NCBI GenBank assembly: GCA_904419785.1
Contig: CAJFSY010000006.1
Location: 1 to 64,000 of the forward strand
DNA: 64,000 nucleotides
Direction of reading: 5' to 3'
Source of the DNA: an uncultured Neglectibacter sp.
Lineage (GTDB): Bacteria; Bacillota; Clostridia; Oscillospirales; Acutalibacteraceae
The notes beneath the pieces are model-generated. The model did no database searches. It had not been told where the DNA came from and was given only the letters and a program-made list of their open reading frames with translations. Positions 33,570 through 42,791 of the stretch are shown here, in pieces. The position numbers and the translations under genes were made by a program. Positions within the stretch are counted from its first letter, which is position 1; every line of letters begins with the position of its first letter.

Positions 33570-35474
33570 TCACTTGCAGCGGATGATTACAGAATCATTC
33601 TCTTGCAGCACCTGCTGGAATTCGGCTTCTTTACCATTGACCAGCAATTCCACCGGCCGGTCCAGATTTTGAAAATCGATCTGGGAATATTCCAGCAGAT
33701 CCATCAGGTAGTATGGGGAGCCGTCCAGCTTGCCAGGCAAGTCCATGGCTTCATCATTCAGATACAGATGCAGCGGGCGGAAAAGGACTTGCTCTTGGGG
33801 AGCCTGGTTGACAGGTTCTTCCTTTACAGCCGGAAGCTCTGTCGGGGCCGGAGGGGCAGTTTTCTTCACCGGGGCTTTTGGCCGGGAGCCTTTGGGCATA
33901 GTGAGGATCACATCCCCTTGACTCAAAAAGGTATCCCACGGCACCTCCTGATTGTTCACCAAGACGTCGCCGGAAAAATCCTCCCCTAAAAGCTGTCTCA
34001 AAGTTTTGGAGGCGGGGCTTCCGCTTTTTGCGGGGATAAAGTCGATCTTGTCCCCTGCATGGACAACTGTATGGATGGAAGCATCTTCTCCATTCACCCG
34101 CAAAATAGCGGGCAAAGCGGGCTCTCCATGGAACACGGTACGTTTGCCGTCTAAAGTGACGCTCAAACTCTTGCCGCTTTTTCCGATCATATCCGAATAG
34201 AGATATCCATTCATCATGAGGATCTCTTGCAAACTCAGCACACCGCTGCGGAACAGCTTGGCAGGTTTGCCATTGAGAAGGATCACATAGCTGTCATTGA
34301 GCAATCCCAAACCTGCTGAAATCGCAATGCCCAAAGGCGTGGCAAACTCTGGGGTCGCCACTTCGATCTCTTTGGAAACAACGTTTTTGGAGAAATTGGC
34401 GCCCGCAATGGCCACCCGTTTCTCATCCATCTGCAAATGCTGGGCCACTTTACTGCACAGCCCTTGCAGCTTACTGCCGCCTCCAGCCAGAAACACCGCT
34501 GAAGGCGCTTTGCCCCCATTGGCTTCTGTCACATGGCTGGCGATCTCTTGGGCCAGCTGGTCCATTGCTTCCGCTACGGACTCTTCCACTTCTTTGGCCT
34601 GGGTGGTTTCATCCAACCCCAAAATATTGGTATAGGGGATTTCTTCTTTTTCGCCCAGGCTGCGCTTCATTTGCTCAGCCATCTGGAAATCTACCAGGAA
34701 ATACCGCATGATGGCTTCTGTGATCTCGTCGCCCGCCACAGTAGCCATTGTATAACCCGTAACGCTTCCTTGACGGCACACCGCAATATCCGTGGTGCCC
34801 GCGCCAATATCCACAAGGGCCAGGTTCAGCAACCGGATATCTCCCGGGATCGCCGCATTCATCGCGGCAATGGGTTCCAACGTCATGCTGGACACCTGCA
34901 GCCCTGCCCCGTTCATGGCGGAATACAAGCTCTCTACCACCTCTCCGGGCAGAAACGTGGCCACTACATCTACTTCGGCTTTCTTGCCGTTATGATGCAG
35001 CAGCATAGCCAAAGGATACTGGTCCAAACGGTATTGGGCAACGCTGTATCCTACCAGGAAAAACTGCCGCTCTTCCTGTTCTTGCTGTTGGAGCTGTTCT
35101 TCTGCTGCGGTGATGGCGCCGGCTTCCAGCTGCCTGACCAAATTCTCGGTAATGGCCTGCTTCTCTTCCAGGTCCAGTGAAAAGCTTCCCCGTTCTGTGC
35201 GCAGAGCGCGGCCGGCAGCCGCCACGCACACCCTGCTCAGGTGGACTCCAAGCTTTGCTTCCAGTTTGCCGGTCACTTCTTTGGCCAATTTCGCTACAGC
35301 GTCGATGTCATCGATCTGGCCATCCATCATGACCCGGTTCTTATGCTCGGCACTCTCCACCGCCAAAAGCTCAAACTTTCCTTCCGCCGGCTTCCCCACG
35401 ATCCCCACAATGCTGCGGGTTCCGATATCTAAAGCAAATATCAAATCTTTTTCTTGTTTTTTCCACTTTGCCAT
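33570..35474 (-). CDS. FtsA/PilM-like actin-fold protein with C-terminal extension
   Basis: 634 residues from the ATG at 35474, preceded by GGGAAAGGAATG; an upstream TTG would add 31 residues of unlikely sequence. It has the actin/Hsp70 ATPase signature: DLIFALDIGTRSIVGIV (phosphate 1), ALVDIGAGTTDIAVCR (phosphate 2) and AVFLAGGGSKLQGL (adenosine motif), with an inserted FtsA-type 1C domain. The C-terminal 250 residues hold two or three small beta-grasp-like modules (VNGEDASIHTVVHAGDKIDF, VLVNNQEVPWDTFLSQGD, LLVNGKEAEFQQVLQENDSV) joined by a Pro/Lys-rich linker, absent from canonical FtsA. Such longer FtsA-like proteins occur in Clostridia alongside a normal FtsA. A division or membrane-scaffold role is inferred. 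Confidence 0.75.
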   Translation of the reverse strand: MAKWKKQEKDLIFALDIGTRSIVGIVGKPAEGKFELLAVESAEHKNRVMMDGQIDDIDAVAKLAKEVTGKLEAKLGVHLSRVCVAAAGRALRTERGSFSLDLEEKQAITENLVRQLEAGAITAAEEQLQQQEQEERQFFLVGYSVAQYRLDQYPLAMLLHHNGKKAEVDVVATFLPGEVVESLYSAMNGAGLQVSSMTLEPIAAMNAAIPGDIRLLNLALVDIGAGTTDIAVCRQGSVTGYTMATVAGDEITEAIMRYFLVDFQMAEQMKRSLGEKEEIPYTNILGLDETTQAKEVEESVAEAMDQLAQEIASHVTEANGGKAPSAVFLAGGGSKLQGLCSKVAQHLQMDEKRVAIAGANFSKNVVSKEIEVATPEFATPLGIAISAGLGLLNDSYVILLNGKPAKLFRSGVLSLQEILMMNGYLYSDMIGKSGKSLSVTLDGKRTVFHGEPALPAILRVNGEDASIHTVVHAGDKIDFIPAKSGSPASKTLRQLLGEDFSGDVLVNNQEVPWDTFLSQGDVILTMPKGSRPKAPVKKTAPPAPTELPAVKEEPVNQAPQEQVLFRPLHLYLNDEAMDLPGKLDGSPYYLMDLLEYSQIDFQNLDRPVELLVNGKEAEFQQVLQENDSVIIRCK

Positions 35475-35586
35475 AGGTTGGCATTCCTTTCCCTGCAAAG
35501 TCACCGGACTGTTCTTCTTCCTAGTGAAAAGGGAACCTGCTTCCAGATTCCCTAACCACCTAAACAAACGGTTTAAACTTCAGCTT

Positions 35587-37416
35587 TTAATATTTACTGA
35601 AATTACTTCCGAAAGAGCTGCTGCTGTCGTAAGAGGTCTCTTTTTCATCCTCATACTTAAATTCGGAGTCTCCTGCCAAATTATCCTGGGCCATAGGAGC
35701 GTTAAAAGAAGAATCGCCAGCATAAGTTCCTTCTTCCGTATTGCGCAGCTTAAAGCGGCCAAGCAATTCCTTCATCAAAGCAGCCTGACCAGACAACTCC
35801 TGGCTGGCGGCAGCAGATTCCTCGCTGGTAGCGGAGTTGGTCTGCACCACAGAGGAAATTTGATCAATACCTTCAGTAACCTGAGAAACAGACTCGGCCT
35901 CCTGCTCTACGGCGCTGGCCACATTCTGCATATCGTTGATGGCTCGACCTGCCAATTCCACCGTCTTGGACAAAGAATTAGAAACTTGCTCTACAATCTC
36001 GTTGCCTTCCTGTACGGAAATGATGGAGCGGTCGATATAGTCCTTAGTAGCTTTTGCGGCCTGATCGGACTTGGAAGCCAGGTTACGCACTTCGTCAGCC
36101 ACAACCGCGAAGCCCTTACCGGCGGTACCGGCGCGAGCAGCTTCCACAGCGGCGTTAAGCGCCAAAATATTGGTCTGGAAGGCGATATTCTCAATGGTAG
36201 CGATGATCTTCTTGATTTCCTCAGACGAATCCGAGATCTTCTTCATAGCGCTAACCATGGTATCCATGCACTGGGCACTTTCTTCCACTTGACGGCCGGC
36301 AGCTTGAGAATGCTCCATAGCAAGCTCGCTGTTTTTAGAGTTTTGCTGGGAATTGTTGGAAATCTCGGTAATAGTGGCAGAAAGCTGTTCCACAGCGCTG
36401 GCCTGCTCTGTAGCGCCCTGAGCCAAAGACTGAGCGCCTGTGGACACCTGGTCAGCGCCAGCGGCTACCTGCTCTGCGCTGAGTGCGATCTGTGCCAAGG
36501 TATCGCTCAATTTAAAATTAATGGTGCGAACAGATTCCAAAACCTTGCTCAAACTTCCCACATACACAGAAGTATCCTGAGAACGCACATCAAAGTTGCC
36601 AGAAGCCATTTCATTCAGAAGATAGCAGATGTCTTGAATAGCGGCAGACAACACCTTCTGGCTGGTGCGCAGGCTGTCGCACATTTCACCCAACTCATTC
36701 CGGCTTTCGTATTCCACCGGCACTTCCAAATCACCCTGGCTATATCCAGCCAACGCTTTGTGTACCTGATTGATAGGAGTGACAATGCTGCGAATCAGCT
36801 TAATCACCATAAAGCTGATCAGCAATGTAATAACCACCAGCACTACAGCCATAACCACAATAACCAGCACACCAGCGGTCTGCTGATTGTTTATGGCGTT
36901 AGTCTGTACAGTAGATAACTCTGCACTGATCTCATTGCCCAAAGCCATCAACGTATCCAAACGAGGAGAACACTCATCGCGAATCAAAGTGGTGGCTTCT
37001 TTCACATTGCCCTCATTGACAGCAGTCAGAATTTCCGGCACCATTTGACTCCAGTCATTCACAGCCGCTATGTACTCTTCCAGCTTGCCGTCATTAAGTG
37101 TATATACGCTTTTAAGTTCTTCCAGCTTGCTATTGATATCCTGAATCATCTGAGTAGCTTCGCTGGCTTTGTTTTGCGCATCCGGGTCATCCGGAATAAG
37201 CACCACTTCACGGACATGCGTAGCAGCCGTGCTGATATCCAAATTGCACTGCTCCACCAATTCATTGGCCCGCACCTGTTTATTCAAAATTCCAATAAAC
37301 GTGTTGCGCTGGTAACTCATCAATGAAAGCATGGTAATTGAGATTACCAACGTACAAAGGAGCAGAGTTCCAAAACCTAAAATTAGGCTTTTCCGAATTT
37401 TCATGTTTTTAAACAT
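35587..37416 (-). CDS. Methyl-accepting chemotaxis protein, 4HB type
   Basis: 609 residues. N-terminal TM helix (10-32), an extracellular four-helix-bundle sensor of about 150 residues (4HB_MCP_1 type), a second TM helix (about 183-205: GVLVIVVMAVVLVVITLLI), a HAMP domain, and the cytoplasmic signalling domain whose tip is conserved ([35 protein letters not shown]). Glutamine/glutamate methylation segments flank it. The ligand is unknown. No TM or ligand motif beyond the fold can be read. It is monocistronic, and ATATCATT-like DNA lies upstream, but I see no solid sigma-D promoter. Confidence 0.93.
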   Translation of the reverse strand: MFKNMKIRKSLILGFGTLLLCTLVISITMLSLMSYQRNTFIGILNKQVRANELVEQCNLDISTAATHVREVVLIPDDPDAQNKASEATQMIQDINSKLEELKSVYTLNDGKLEEYIAAVNDWSQMVPEILTAVNEGNVKEATTLIRDECSPRLDTLMALGNEISAELSTVQTNAINNQQTAGVLVIVVMAVVLVVITLLISFMVIKLIRSIVTPINQVHKALAGYSQGDLEVPVEYESRNELGEMCDSLRTSQKVLSAAIQDICYLLNEMASGNFDVRSQDTSVYVGSLSKVLESVRTINFKLSDTLAQIALSAEQVAAGADQVSTGAQSLAQGATEQASAVEQLSATITEISNNSQQNSKNSELAMEHSQAAGRQVEESAQCMDTMVSAMKKISDSSEEIKKIIATIENIAFQTNILALNAAVEAARAGTAGKGFAVVADEVRNLASKSDQAAKATKDYIDRSIISVQEGNEIVEQVSNSLSKTVELAGRAINDMQNVASAVEQEAESVSQVTEGIDQISSVVQTNSATSEESAAASQELSGQAALMKELLGRFKLRNTEEGTYAGDSSFNAPMAQDNLAGDSEFKYEDEKETSYDSSSSFGSNFSKY

Positions 37417-37497
37417 AACTAACTTTCTCTCCTATCTCTTTTCGATTTATCTATATCATTTGCGATGGAAATAACACCTTCATTTAGAAAAATATGG

Positions 37498-38211
37498 CTA
37501 AACAATCTCACCATATCTTCCTTTTTTCACATCGCCAAAAATACAGCCATCTACAAGCGTAACCACCCGGCGCCGCATTATATTTACATACTGGCTGGCG
37601 TGGGTAGCCATCACTACTGTGGTACCTTTTCGATTGATCGCTTCAAGCAAATGAAAAATATCCCAAATATTATCATCATCCAAATTTGCGGTAATCTCGT
37701 CTAACAACAAAACAGACGGGCTGTTGATCATTGCTCGAGCCAATTCTATTCTTCGGCATTCGCCGCTGGAAAGCTCTATAGGATAATATTTTTCATAACC
37801 GGCCATTCCTACCAATCCAAGCACTTTGCGTACCCGCATTCTGGTCATTCGGTGTGTCTCAAACCGAAGGGAAGTTCCAATCATGGCGGCCAACTCTAAA
37901 TTTTCTTCTACAGTTTGTTTACGCACCAAAGTGGGCTCCTGCCAAACCTGGCCAAACTTTAAAGCAATGCGATGTCTTTTTCTTTTTGGAATGCGGGTTA
38001 TATCGGTTTCGCCCAAAAACACATGGCCGCGGTCTGGCTTGATCTGCCCGGATATCAGCCCAAGCAATGTACTTTTGCCCGCACCGCTGCTTCCCGTTAA
38101 AAAGACAAAATCGCCTTGTTCAATGGTGAGATTGGCATCCCGAATCGCAACCTCAACTCTGTGGTCGCCCCGATAAAATTTTGAAACATTGTCTAACCTG
38201 ATGGTAGGCAT
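37498..38211 (-). CDS. FtsE-like ABC-type ATPase
   Basis: 237 residues. Walker A GSSGAGKST, a Q-loop in FGQVWQEPTLV, signature LSSGECRRIELARAM, Walker B VLLLDEITANLDD and an H-loop in ATHASQYV. The overall pattern resembles FtsE (signal FtsEX), with the motif ...PTLVRKQTVEENLELA. The FtsX partner permease is not adjacent; both neighbours are unrelated, so the partner must be elsewhere or the assignment is only to the FtsE-like group of ABC ATPases. It is divergent from the C39-like peptidase gene. Confidence 0.8.
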   Translation of the reverse strand: MPTIRLDNVSKFYRGDHRVEVAIRDANLTIEQGDFVFLTGSSGAGKSTLLGLISGQIKPDRGHVFLGETDITRIPKRKRHRIALKFGQVWQEPTLVRKQTVEENLELAAMIGTSLRFETHRMTRMRVRKVLGLVGMAGYEKYYPIELSSGECRRIELARAMINSPSVLLLDEITANLDDDNIWDIFHLLEAINRKGTTVVMATHASQYVNIMRRRVVTLVDGCIFGDVKKGRYGEIV

Positions 38212-38270
38212 CTTCCCACACCCTCGCCCTATTCTGGCAGCAGAAAATACATTTCATTCTTTTCTCTTCT

Positions 38271-38315
38271 ATTATAAACCATTTCGATTGCAAACCGCAA
38301 GAATCTTGCTATAAT
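38271..38315. promoter_or_regulatory. Overlapping divergent sigma-A-type promoters
   Basis: Plus strand: TTGCAA (38288-38293), 16 bases, TATAAT (38310-38315), reading into the C39-like gene. Minus strand: TTGCGG (38295-38300), 18 bases, TATAAT (38271-38276), reading into the FtsE-like gene. The two -35 regions are interleaved, so polymerases could compete for the site. Confidence 0.55.
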
Positions 38316-38356
38316 GGAACTATAATTTTTCTGGAATTTTACCCGGAGGCTTGTTC

Positions 38357-39205
38357 ATGAATCAGCGTTCCAAAGCAAAACCAAAAAAGAAAAAGAAAAA
38401 AGTCTTTTTATTTCTCATCCTGCTCTGCGCCGGAGCGGTTTATTTTTATTACCATTCTCCACTTTTTAGTCCTAATCTGAATGTCCCTGTTCTTACCAGC
38501 GAAGGCGCCGCCTTGGCAGAAGAACTTGGCTTGCAATTCGGCGCCGCCCTTTCGCCCGAACAAATAGATACCCAGCTTGCCGGCGACCCGGCTATTGCCA
38601 ACGAATTCCCACTTGTAGACCCTGCAGTCACCGAACTGCAAACAGAAGGGGAACAACAGGTGCTGGTCGGCAATGGACTACATACAATTTATTACAGTCA
38701 AACTGACCCACGGTGGGCCGATAAACCTTATGGAACAGATTCCATCGGAGGCTACGCCTGCGGCCCCACTGCCATGGCCATGGTGGTATCTTCACTTACA
38801 GACCGCATCATTGACCCTCCCACTATGGCTCAATGGGCTGTGGATAACGGATATTGGGCCAGCCAAAGCGGTACATATCATTCCTTCATCCAGGGCGCGT
38901 CCAAAGCTTTTGGCCTAAATTGCCAATCTTTTACTCAACGCACTCCTGAGGCATTGCAAAACGCTCTCTTATCCGGAGACTTGCTGGTGGCGCTTATGGG
39001 GCCCGGACATTTTACCCAAGGAGGGCACTTTATCGTTTTGCGTGGAATTACGCTGGATGGTGAAATTCTGGTAGCAGACCCCAACAGCGTTGACCGTAGC
39101 CTAACCGCTTGGGACCCGCAAATTATTTTTGATGAACTTTCCACCAGCACTGCCCATGGGGCTCCGCTTTGGACAATATCTAAGAATTTTCCGCTTTCTC
39201 AATAA
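38357..39205 (+). CDS. Membrane-anchored C39-like cysteine peptidase
   Basis: 282 residues from the ATG at 38357, which is seven bases from GGAGG; an earlier TTG sits too close. A lysine-rich N-terminus and one TM helix (16-32) leave the rest outside the cell. The catalytic domain (about 108-275) is of the C39-like-2 type: IYYSQTDPRWADKPYG, C135 in GGYACGPTAMAMV, H224 in GGHFIVLRG, and D241 in VADPNS. Members cleave peptides or peptidoglycan cross-bridges outside the cell; the substrate here is unknown. The gene's promoter overlaps that of the FtsE-like gene. Confidence 0.85.
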   Translation: MNQRSKAKPKKKKKKVFLFLILLCAGAVYFYYHSPLFSPNLNVPVLTSEGAALAEELGLQFGAALSPEQIDTQLAGDPAIANEFPLVDPAVTELQTEGEQQVLVGNGLHTIYYSQTDPRWADKPYGTDSIGGYACGPTAMAMVVSSLTDRIIDPPTMAQWAVDNGYWASQSGTYHSFIQGASKAFGLNCQSFTQRTPEALQNALLSGDLLVALMGPGHFTQGGHFIVLRGITLDGEILVADPNSVDRSLTAWDPQIIFDELSTSTAHGAPLWTISKNFPLSQ

Positions 39206-39242
39206 GGAATTTGTAAAAAAGCATCAAACCCCTATAACACTT

Positions 39243-39277
39243 AAACATCGGCCGGTTAAAATAACTGGCCGATGTTT
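39243..39277. terminator. Bidirectional hairpin terminator
   Basis: 15-bp arms 39243-39257 and 39263-39277 (one G-U pair) with a 5-base loop between convergent genes: the C39-like peptidase on the plus strand and the FliT-like gene on the minus strand. The 3' arm ends GATGTTTGTG, so the T-run is short. Confidence 0.7.
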
Positions 39278-39291
39278 GTGTTAATTCCTGT

Positions 39292-39678
39292 TTAAATTAC
39301 TGCTTTTTCACGAGAAATTTTACGGTTAAGAACCTTTTCTATTTCTTTTATCCGTTCTAAAAGCTTTCTGTTCGCTTCCATTCGAGTCGCCAACATATTT
39401 TCCTGAGGGTCAGCGGATTTCTCACCATTAAGCAACTTGATAAAGTGTTCCTTTTCCGCTCCAGCCGGCATAGCTTCTCGCTGCCGCTTTAAAGTTTCAT
39501 CCGCCAACTTAAGCTTGGCAATTGGCTCTTCGCGCATGGCAAGCACCAATCGCACAGACACTTGATCGTTACGGTTTAAAGCTTCGCTGAGTTGCTGTGA
39601 ATAATCCAGCACTTCGTTGAGCAAACCAGCCATTCGCTTGGCTTGCACTAAAGCGTCCAACAACAATTCCTGCTTCAT
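39292..39678 (-). CDS. FliT-like flagellar chaperone (probable)
   Basis: 128 residues, almost all helical and charged (LLNEVLDYSQQLSEALNR, LKLADETLKRQREAM). It overlaps the end of fliS by four bases. The position (fliD-fliS-here) is the place of fliT in many bacteria; FliT-type chaperones are short coiled-coil proteins that bind FliD. Sequence identity in this family is very low, so the call rests on context and size. Confidence 0.6.
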   Translation of the reverse strand: MKQELLLDALVQAKRMAGLLNEVLDYSQQLSEALNRNDQVSVRLVLAMREEPIAKLKLADETLKRQREAMPAGAEKEHFIKLLNGEKSADPQENMLATRMEANRKLLERIKEIEKVLNRKISREKAVI

Positions 39679-40058
39679 ATTTTTTCACTTCCCGCGCTGT
39701 TTTTATCCGCAGTTCGAAAAGAGTCCCGCAACTCCATGACCATCTTTTTGATTCTTTCCAGCTCGGTTTTGTTGTGACCAAAATTTACACGGTTCAACTC
39801 ATAGCAGAAATAATCATACAATTTTGTAAGCTGGGCACTGATCTCATACTTAGTATCCAGAGTAGCATCTAAATACCGGATGATTTGCAAACTCTTCTCA
39901 ACAGAAGCTTCCAAAACGGGATAATCCTCTTTGCTGAGCGCGATCTCCGCCCGGGTCAGATGTTTTACCAATTCATCGTAGAGTAGCAACAAAAGCTCTC
40001 CCGGCGTCATGGTGTTGACCGACTGTTCTTTGTATAATTGGAACCCTTTACTATCCAT
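39675..40058 (-). CDS. fliS: Flagellin export chaperone FliS
   Basis: 127 residues with the FliS pattern: a QLYKEQSVNTMTPGELLLLLYDELVK N-terminal segment (the conserved Y, T-M-T-P-x-E-L-L and L-Y-D/E), a helical bundle and a C-terminal region with tyrosine-containing helices. FliS binds the flagellin C-terminus and stops its polymerisation before export; in this organism it also completes the FliW-CsrA feedback. It lies 48 bases after fliD and overlaps the FliT-like gene. Confidence 0.93.
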   Translation of the reverse strand: MDSKGFQLYKEQSVNTMTPGELLLLLYDELVKHLTRAEIALSKEDYPVLEASVEKSLQIIRYLDATLDTKYEISAQLTKLYDYFCYELNRVNFGHNKTELERIKKMVMELRDSFRTADKNSAGSEKI

Positions 40059-40106
40059 GTTTTACGGCCCCTCAATTCATTTGTTAGCAACTAAAACCAC
40101 GCTAGT

Positions 40107-42626
40107 TTACTGACTGCCACCCATCAAACCCATCAGTGTGGAACTCTGGGAATTCATTTGAAGAATCAGCTGCTCCAAACGGGTAAACTGGCTGGAATAG
40201 TAGTCAATCTGGTTAGAAAGCTGGGTGTTCCATTTTTCGATCTGCTCTTCATAATCGTCCAGTTTATCCTGCAACGTATTGTCGTTCAAAGTAGCGGGAG
40301 CTTTCACAGAGCCAGCCCGTTCTACCAAAATACCCTTGCTGCCTGTAACCTTGGCATAACGGTCAACCGCTGTCTGCAAATTCTTCATAATGCCGTCGGT
40401 AGAAGCACCGTTTTCCACAGTCTTGGTAAAAGCATCCTTCACGCCATCTGGATTGCTTTCCAAAGCGGCGCGCAGTTTATCCTCATCCAGCTTTAAGGTG
40501 GTCAAACCATCGCTGTAAGCTGTGTCAATACCAATGCTCCGCAGGAAAGAAGCGTCTGCTCCACCCGGGTTGATAGCGGAGTTCAAGTCTTCATACAAGT
40601 TAGAGATATCCCGGTCAGCAAACAGAATACCCTGTTTTGCCTTCTCCTCATATGCCTTGATCTCCGACTCGCTCATGCCCTCTGCATCCTCAGAAGTAAG
40701 AGGCTCGTACCGGCTTCCGTCGGTTTTCTCGGCGGGCATAGTGGAATACGCGTTCTTGATCTCGGTGATCATGGTGTTGTAATCTTCCACAAAGCTCTTT
40801 ACAGCGTCCACAATCTTATCCGCGTCGGTAGTGGAATTGAAGGTTACAGCTTCCGAGGTAGTATCTAATTCACCAGCTTCTGTATAACCAAACTCACCCT
40901 TTAAATTGATGGTCAGACCGTCGACTTCAAAACTGTTGGAAGAACGGCTGATATTTTCATATTTCTGACCGTTCACACTCATTGAAAGAATGGCATCCTG
41001 GCCGGCATCAAAAGTCGCTTTAGCGTTTTCTTCCTCACCTGATTCAGGTAAGTCGTTTGTTACACTTCCAAACAACTCTTGTGCCAAACCTCCGTCAAAC
41101 TCGATCTTTCCAGACGTGCCGGTTTCGGTAGCAGTAAACTGGAACTGGTTGGTGGTCTTGGAATAGGTAACGTTCACGCCTGCTTCGGAGTTGTTGATAT
41201 CAACCATAATAGACTCCAGAGCGGTGTTCTTGGAATAGCTGCCGATCGTCTTGCCGTTGAGCTTAAAATCATACAGGAATTCGCCCTTGTCGTCTACACG
41301 ATAATAATTATTGTCCTGACCCTTTTTAACAGTATGACCTTCGCTATCCACAAACTTGCCGGTACCCGTTCCGTCACTATTTTTTTCCTCAGTAACTTCA
41401 CCAACCGCGCTGGTCATATTGGTCATATTCGCGTTCCACTTGTCGCCAAGTAGATCGCCCAAAGTCTTACCTGTATCCAAATAGCTGGTGGCAGTGGTAT
41501 CACCCAACCCCAGCACTTCAGCCCCTTCGCCAGATGCGGTCATAACCGACCCAGCTTCTACCTCGAGCTTCAGAGAAAATGTACCATCGCCATCTCCTCC
41601 TCTGACCTGAATCTTAGGACTGCCATCCTGACGGCTACCAAAGGCCGCTGTCAACTCCTCCTGGAGTTTTTTAAGATAAGCCTCGCTTGTTTCACCTTTT
41701 TTGTCTGTTTCGTTTTTGGTATATTCCGGCAAAGTAATGGTCTTTGTCGTGCCATCCAGGGTCACAGTCAGTTCTTTTCCTGAAAGCTGGTCGCCGATAA
41801 CTCCGTTTACATTATACAAAAGTTTTCCGTTTACATTCAGAGTATCACTTTTCGCTTCAGGATCGATCCCCAAAGTATCTTTGATATTCCCGGTGGCGCC
41901 AGAAATGGTAACGGTGTTTCCCGCGTTTTGTGCATCGCTGAATTTGATGTTTCCGTCCACCATCTCGACCTTGATCATCTCGCTGGCACTGACGGTCTCA
42001 CCGCTGCTGTTAGCCACTTTCATCTCATCCAGCTGTTCCTGGATCGCTTTCATGAACTCATCAGAGTTCTTATATACCGTGTCATCGAAAGACAAAGAAA
42101 TCTTACGGCTAGCACCATATGAAATGGTCAAGGTACCAGACACTTTACTTTCCTCGTATGGAGCTCCAAGGTTAATCTCACTGCCGAGAATACCAGAAGT
42201 GTCCAAACCTTTCAGCCCCGTAGTGGAATACTTTGCGGCGGTGGCGATCTGCTTTACGCCCAAGATTTCCACATTACTGGAGGTCTTGCCGCTGGCGGAG
42301 ATCATGTCCGCAAACTTGCCCACGGTAGATACCTTTACAGCACTGTTAAAGAAACTGGGGCTGAACAGGTTGGTATCTGAGGTGTAGGACATGAATTTCT
42401 GGTTAAAATCCACCAACTTGTCAATCATACTACGTAGAGCTTCCTGCTCCCACTGAACCTTCGTTTTATCTTGCTGAAGGCCGGAGATCTTCATTTTAAT
42501 GCCAGAAACAGCATTTTCAATCATGGACTCGGTGTCCAAACCGCTGGCCAAGCCGCTGATGACATTACGGTTGCCATAGATACTGCTCATGGCGCTCGCA
42601 TTCAGGCTGCTAACAGAAGATGCCAT
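40107..42626 (-). CDS. fliD: Flagellar filament cap protein FliD
   Basis: 839 residues, longer than the usual 450-660 because of an enlarged variable middle. The N-terminal domain includes NVISGLASGLDTESMIENAV, and the C-terminal domain has EDYNTMITEIKNAYSTM and a coiled-coil end (LDDYEEQIEKWNTQLSNQID). FliD forms the filament tip cap that feeds flagellin into the growing end. AAAGGAGGCA lies ahead of the start. Upstream a sigma-D-like promoter is visible on this strand. It heads a small operon with fliS and a FliT-like gene and is divergent from parA. Confidence 0.95.
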   Translation of the reverse strand: MASSVSSLNASAMSSIYGNRNVISGLASGLDTESMIENAVSGIKMKISGLQQDKTKVQWEQEALRSMIDKLVDFNQKFMSYTSDTNLFSPSFFNSAVKVSTVGKFADMISASGKTSSNVEILGVKQIATAAKYSTTGLKGLDTSGILGSEINLGAPYEESKVSGTLTISYGASRKISLSFDDTVYKNSDEFMKAIQEQLDEMKVANSSGETVSASEMIKVEMVDGNIKFSDAQNAGNTVTISGATGNIKDTLGIDPEAKSDTLNVNGKLLYNVNGVIGDQLSGKELTVTLDGTTKTITLPEYTKNETDKKGETSEAYLKKLQEELTAAFGSRQDGSPKIQVRGGDGDGTFSLKLEVEAGSVMTASGEGAEVLGLGDTTATSYLDTGKTLGDLLGDKWNANMTNMTSAVGEVTEEKNSDGTGTGKFVDSEGHTVKKGQDNNYYRVDDKGEFLYDFKLNGKTIGSYSKNTALESIMVDINNSEAGVNVTYSKTTNQFQFTATETGTSGKIEFDGGLAQELFGSVTNDLPESGEEENAKATFDAGQDAILSMSVNGQKYENISRSSNSFEVDGLTINLKGEFGYTEAGELDTTSEAVTFNSTTDADKIVDAVKSFVEDYNTMITEIKNAYSTMPAEKTDGSRYEPLTSEDAEGMSESEIKAYEEKAKQGILFADRDISNLYEDLNSAINPGGADASFLRSIGIDTAYSDGLTTLKLDEDKLRAALESNPDGVKDAFTKTVENGASTDGIMKNLQTAVDRYAKVTGSKGILVERAGSVKAPATLNDNTLQDKLDDYEEQIEKWNTQLSNQIDYYSSQFTRLEQLILQMNSQSSTLMGLMGGSQ

Positions 42627-42722
42627 AATGAACTGCCTCCTTTTTTAATCATATCATTTCCCCGCTAAAGCGATACTTTAAGTGAGAAAACGAAATATTT
42701 TTTATTTTTCCTCTATATTTTT

Positions 42723-42749
42723 TTATCGACATATAGTATCATTAACTTA
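42723..42749 (-). promoter_or_regulatory. Probable sigma-D promoter for fliD
   Basis: On the minus strand: TAAG, 15 bases, then GTCGATAA, six of eight bases of the SigD -10 with exact spacing. It lies about 97 bases ahead of fliD and in the region shared with parA. Confidence 0.5.
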
Positions 42750-42791
42750 AGAGCTTTCTTCTTTAATTTTTGTTTTGAGGTGATATCCCCT

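Noticed and set aside
35475-35567. Upstream TTG start for the FtsA-like gene
   Set aside because: The added residues look unrelated to the family, and the ATG at 35474 has the better ribosome site and the usual start of the actin fold.
35110-36918. 602-codon open frame on the plus strand
   Set aside because: It runs antisense across two unrelated real genes (FtsA-like and a chemoreceptor), so it cannot be a genuine protein.
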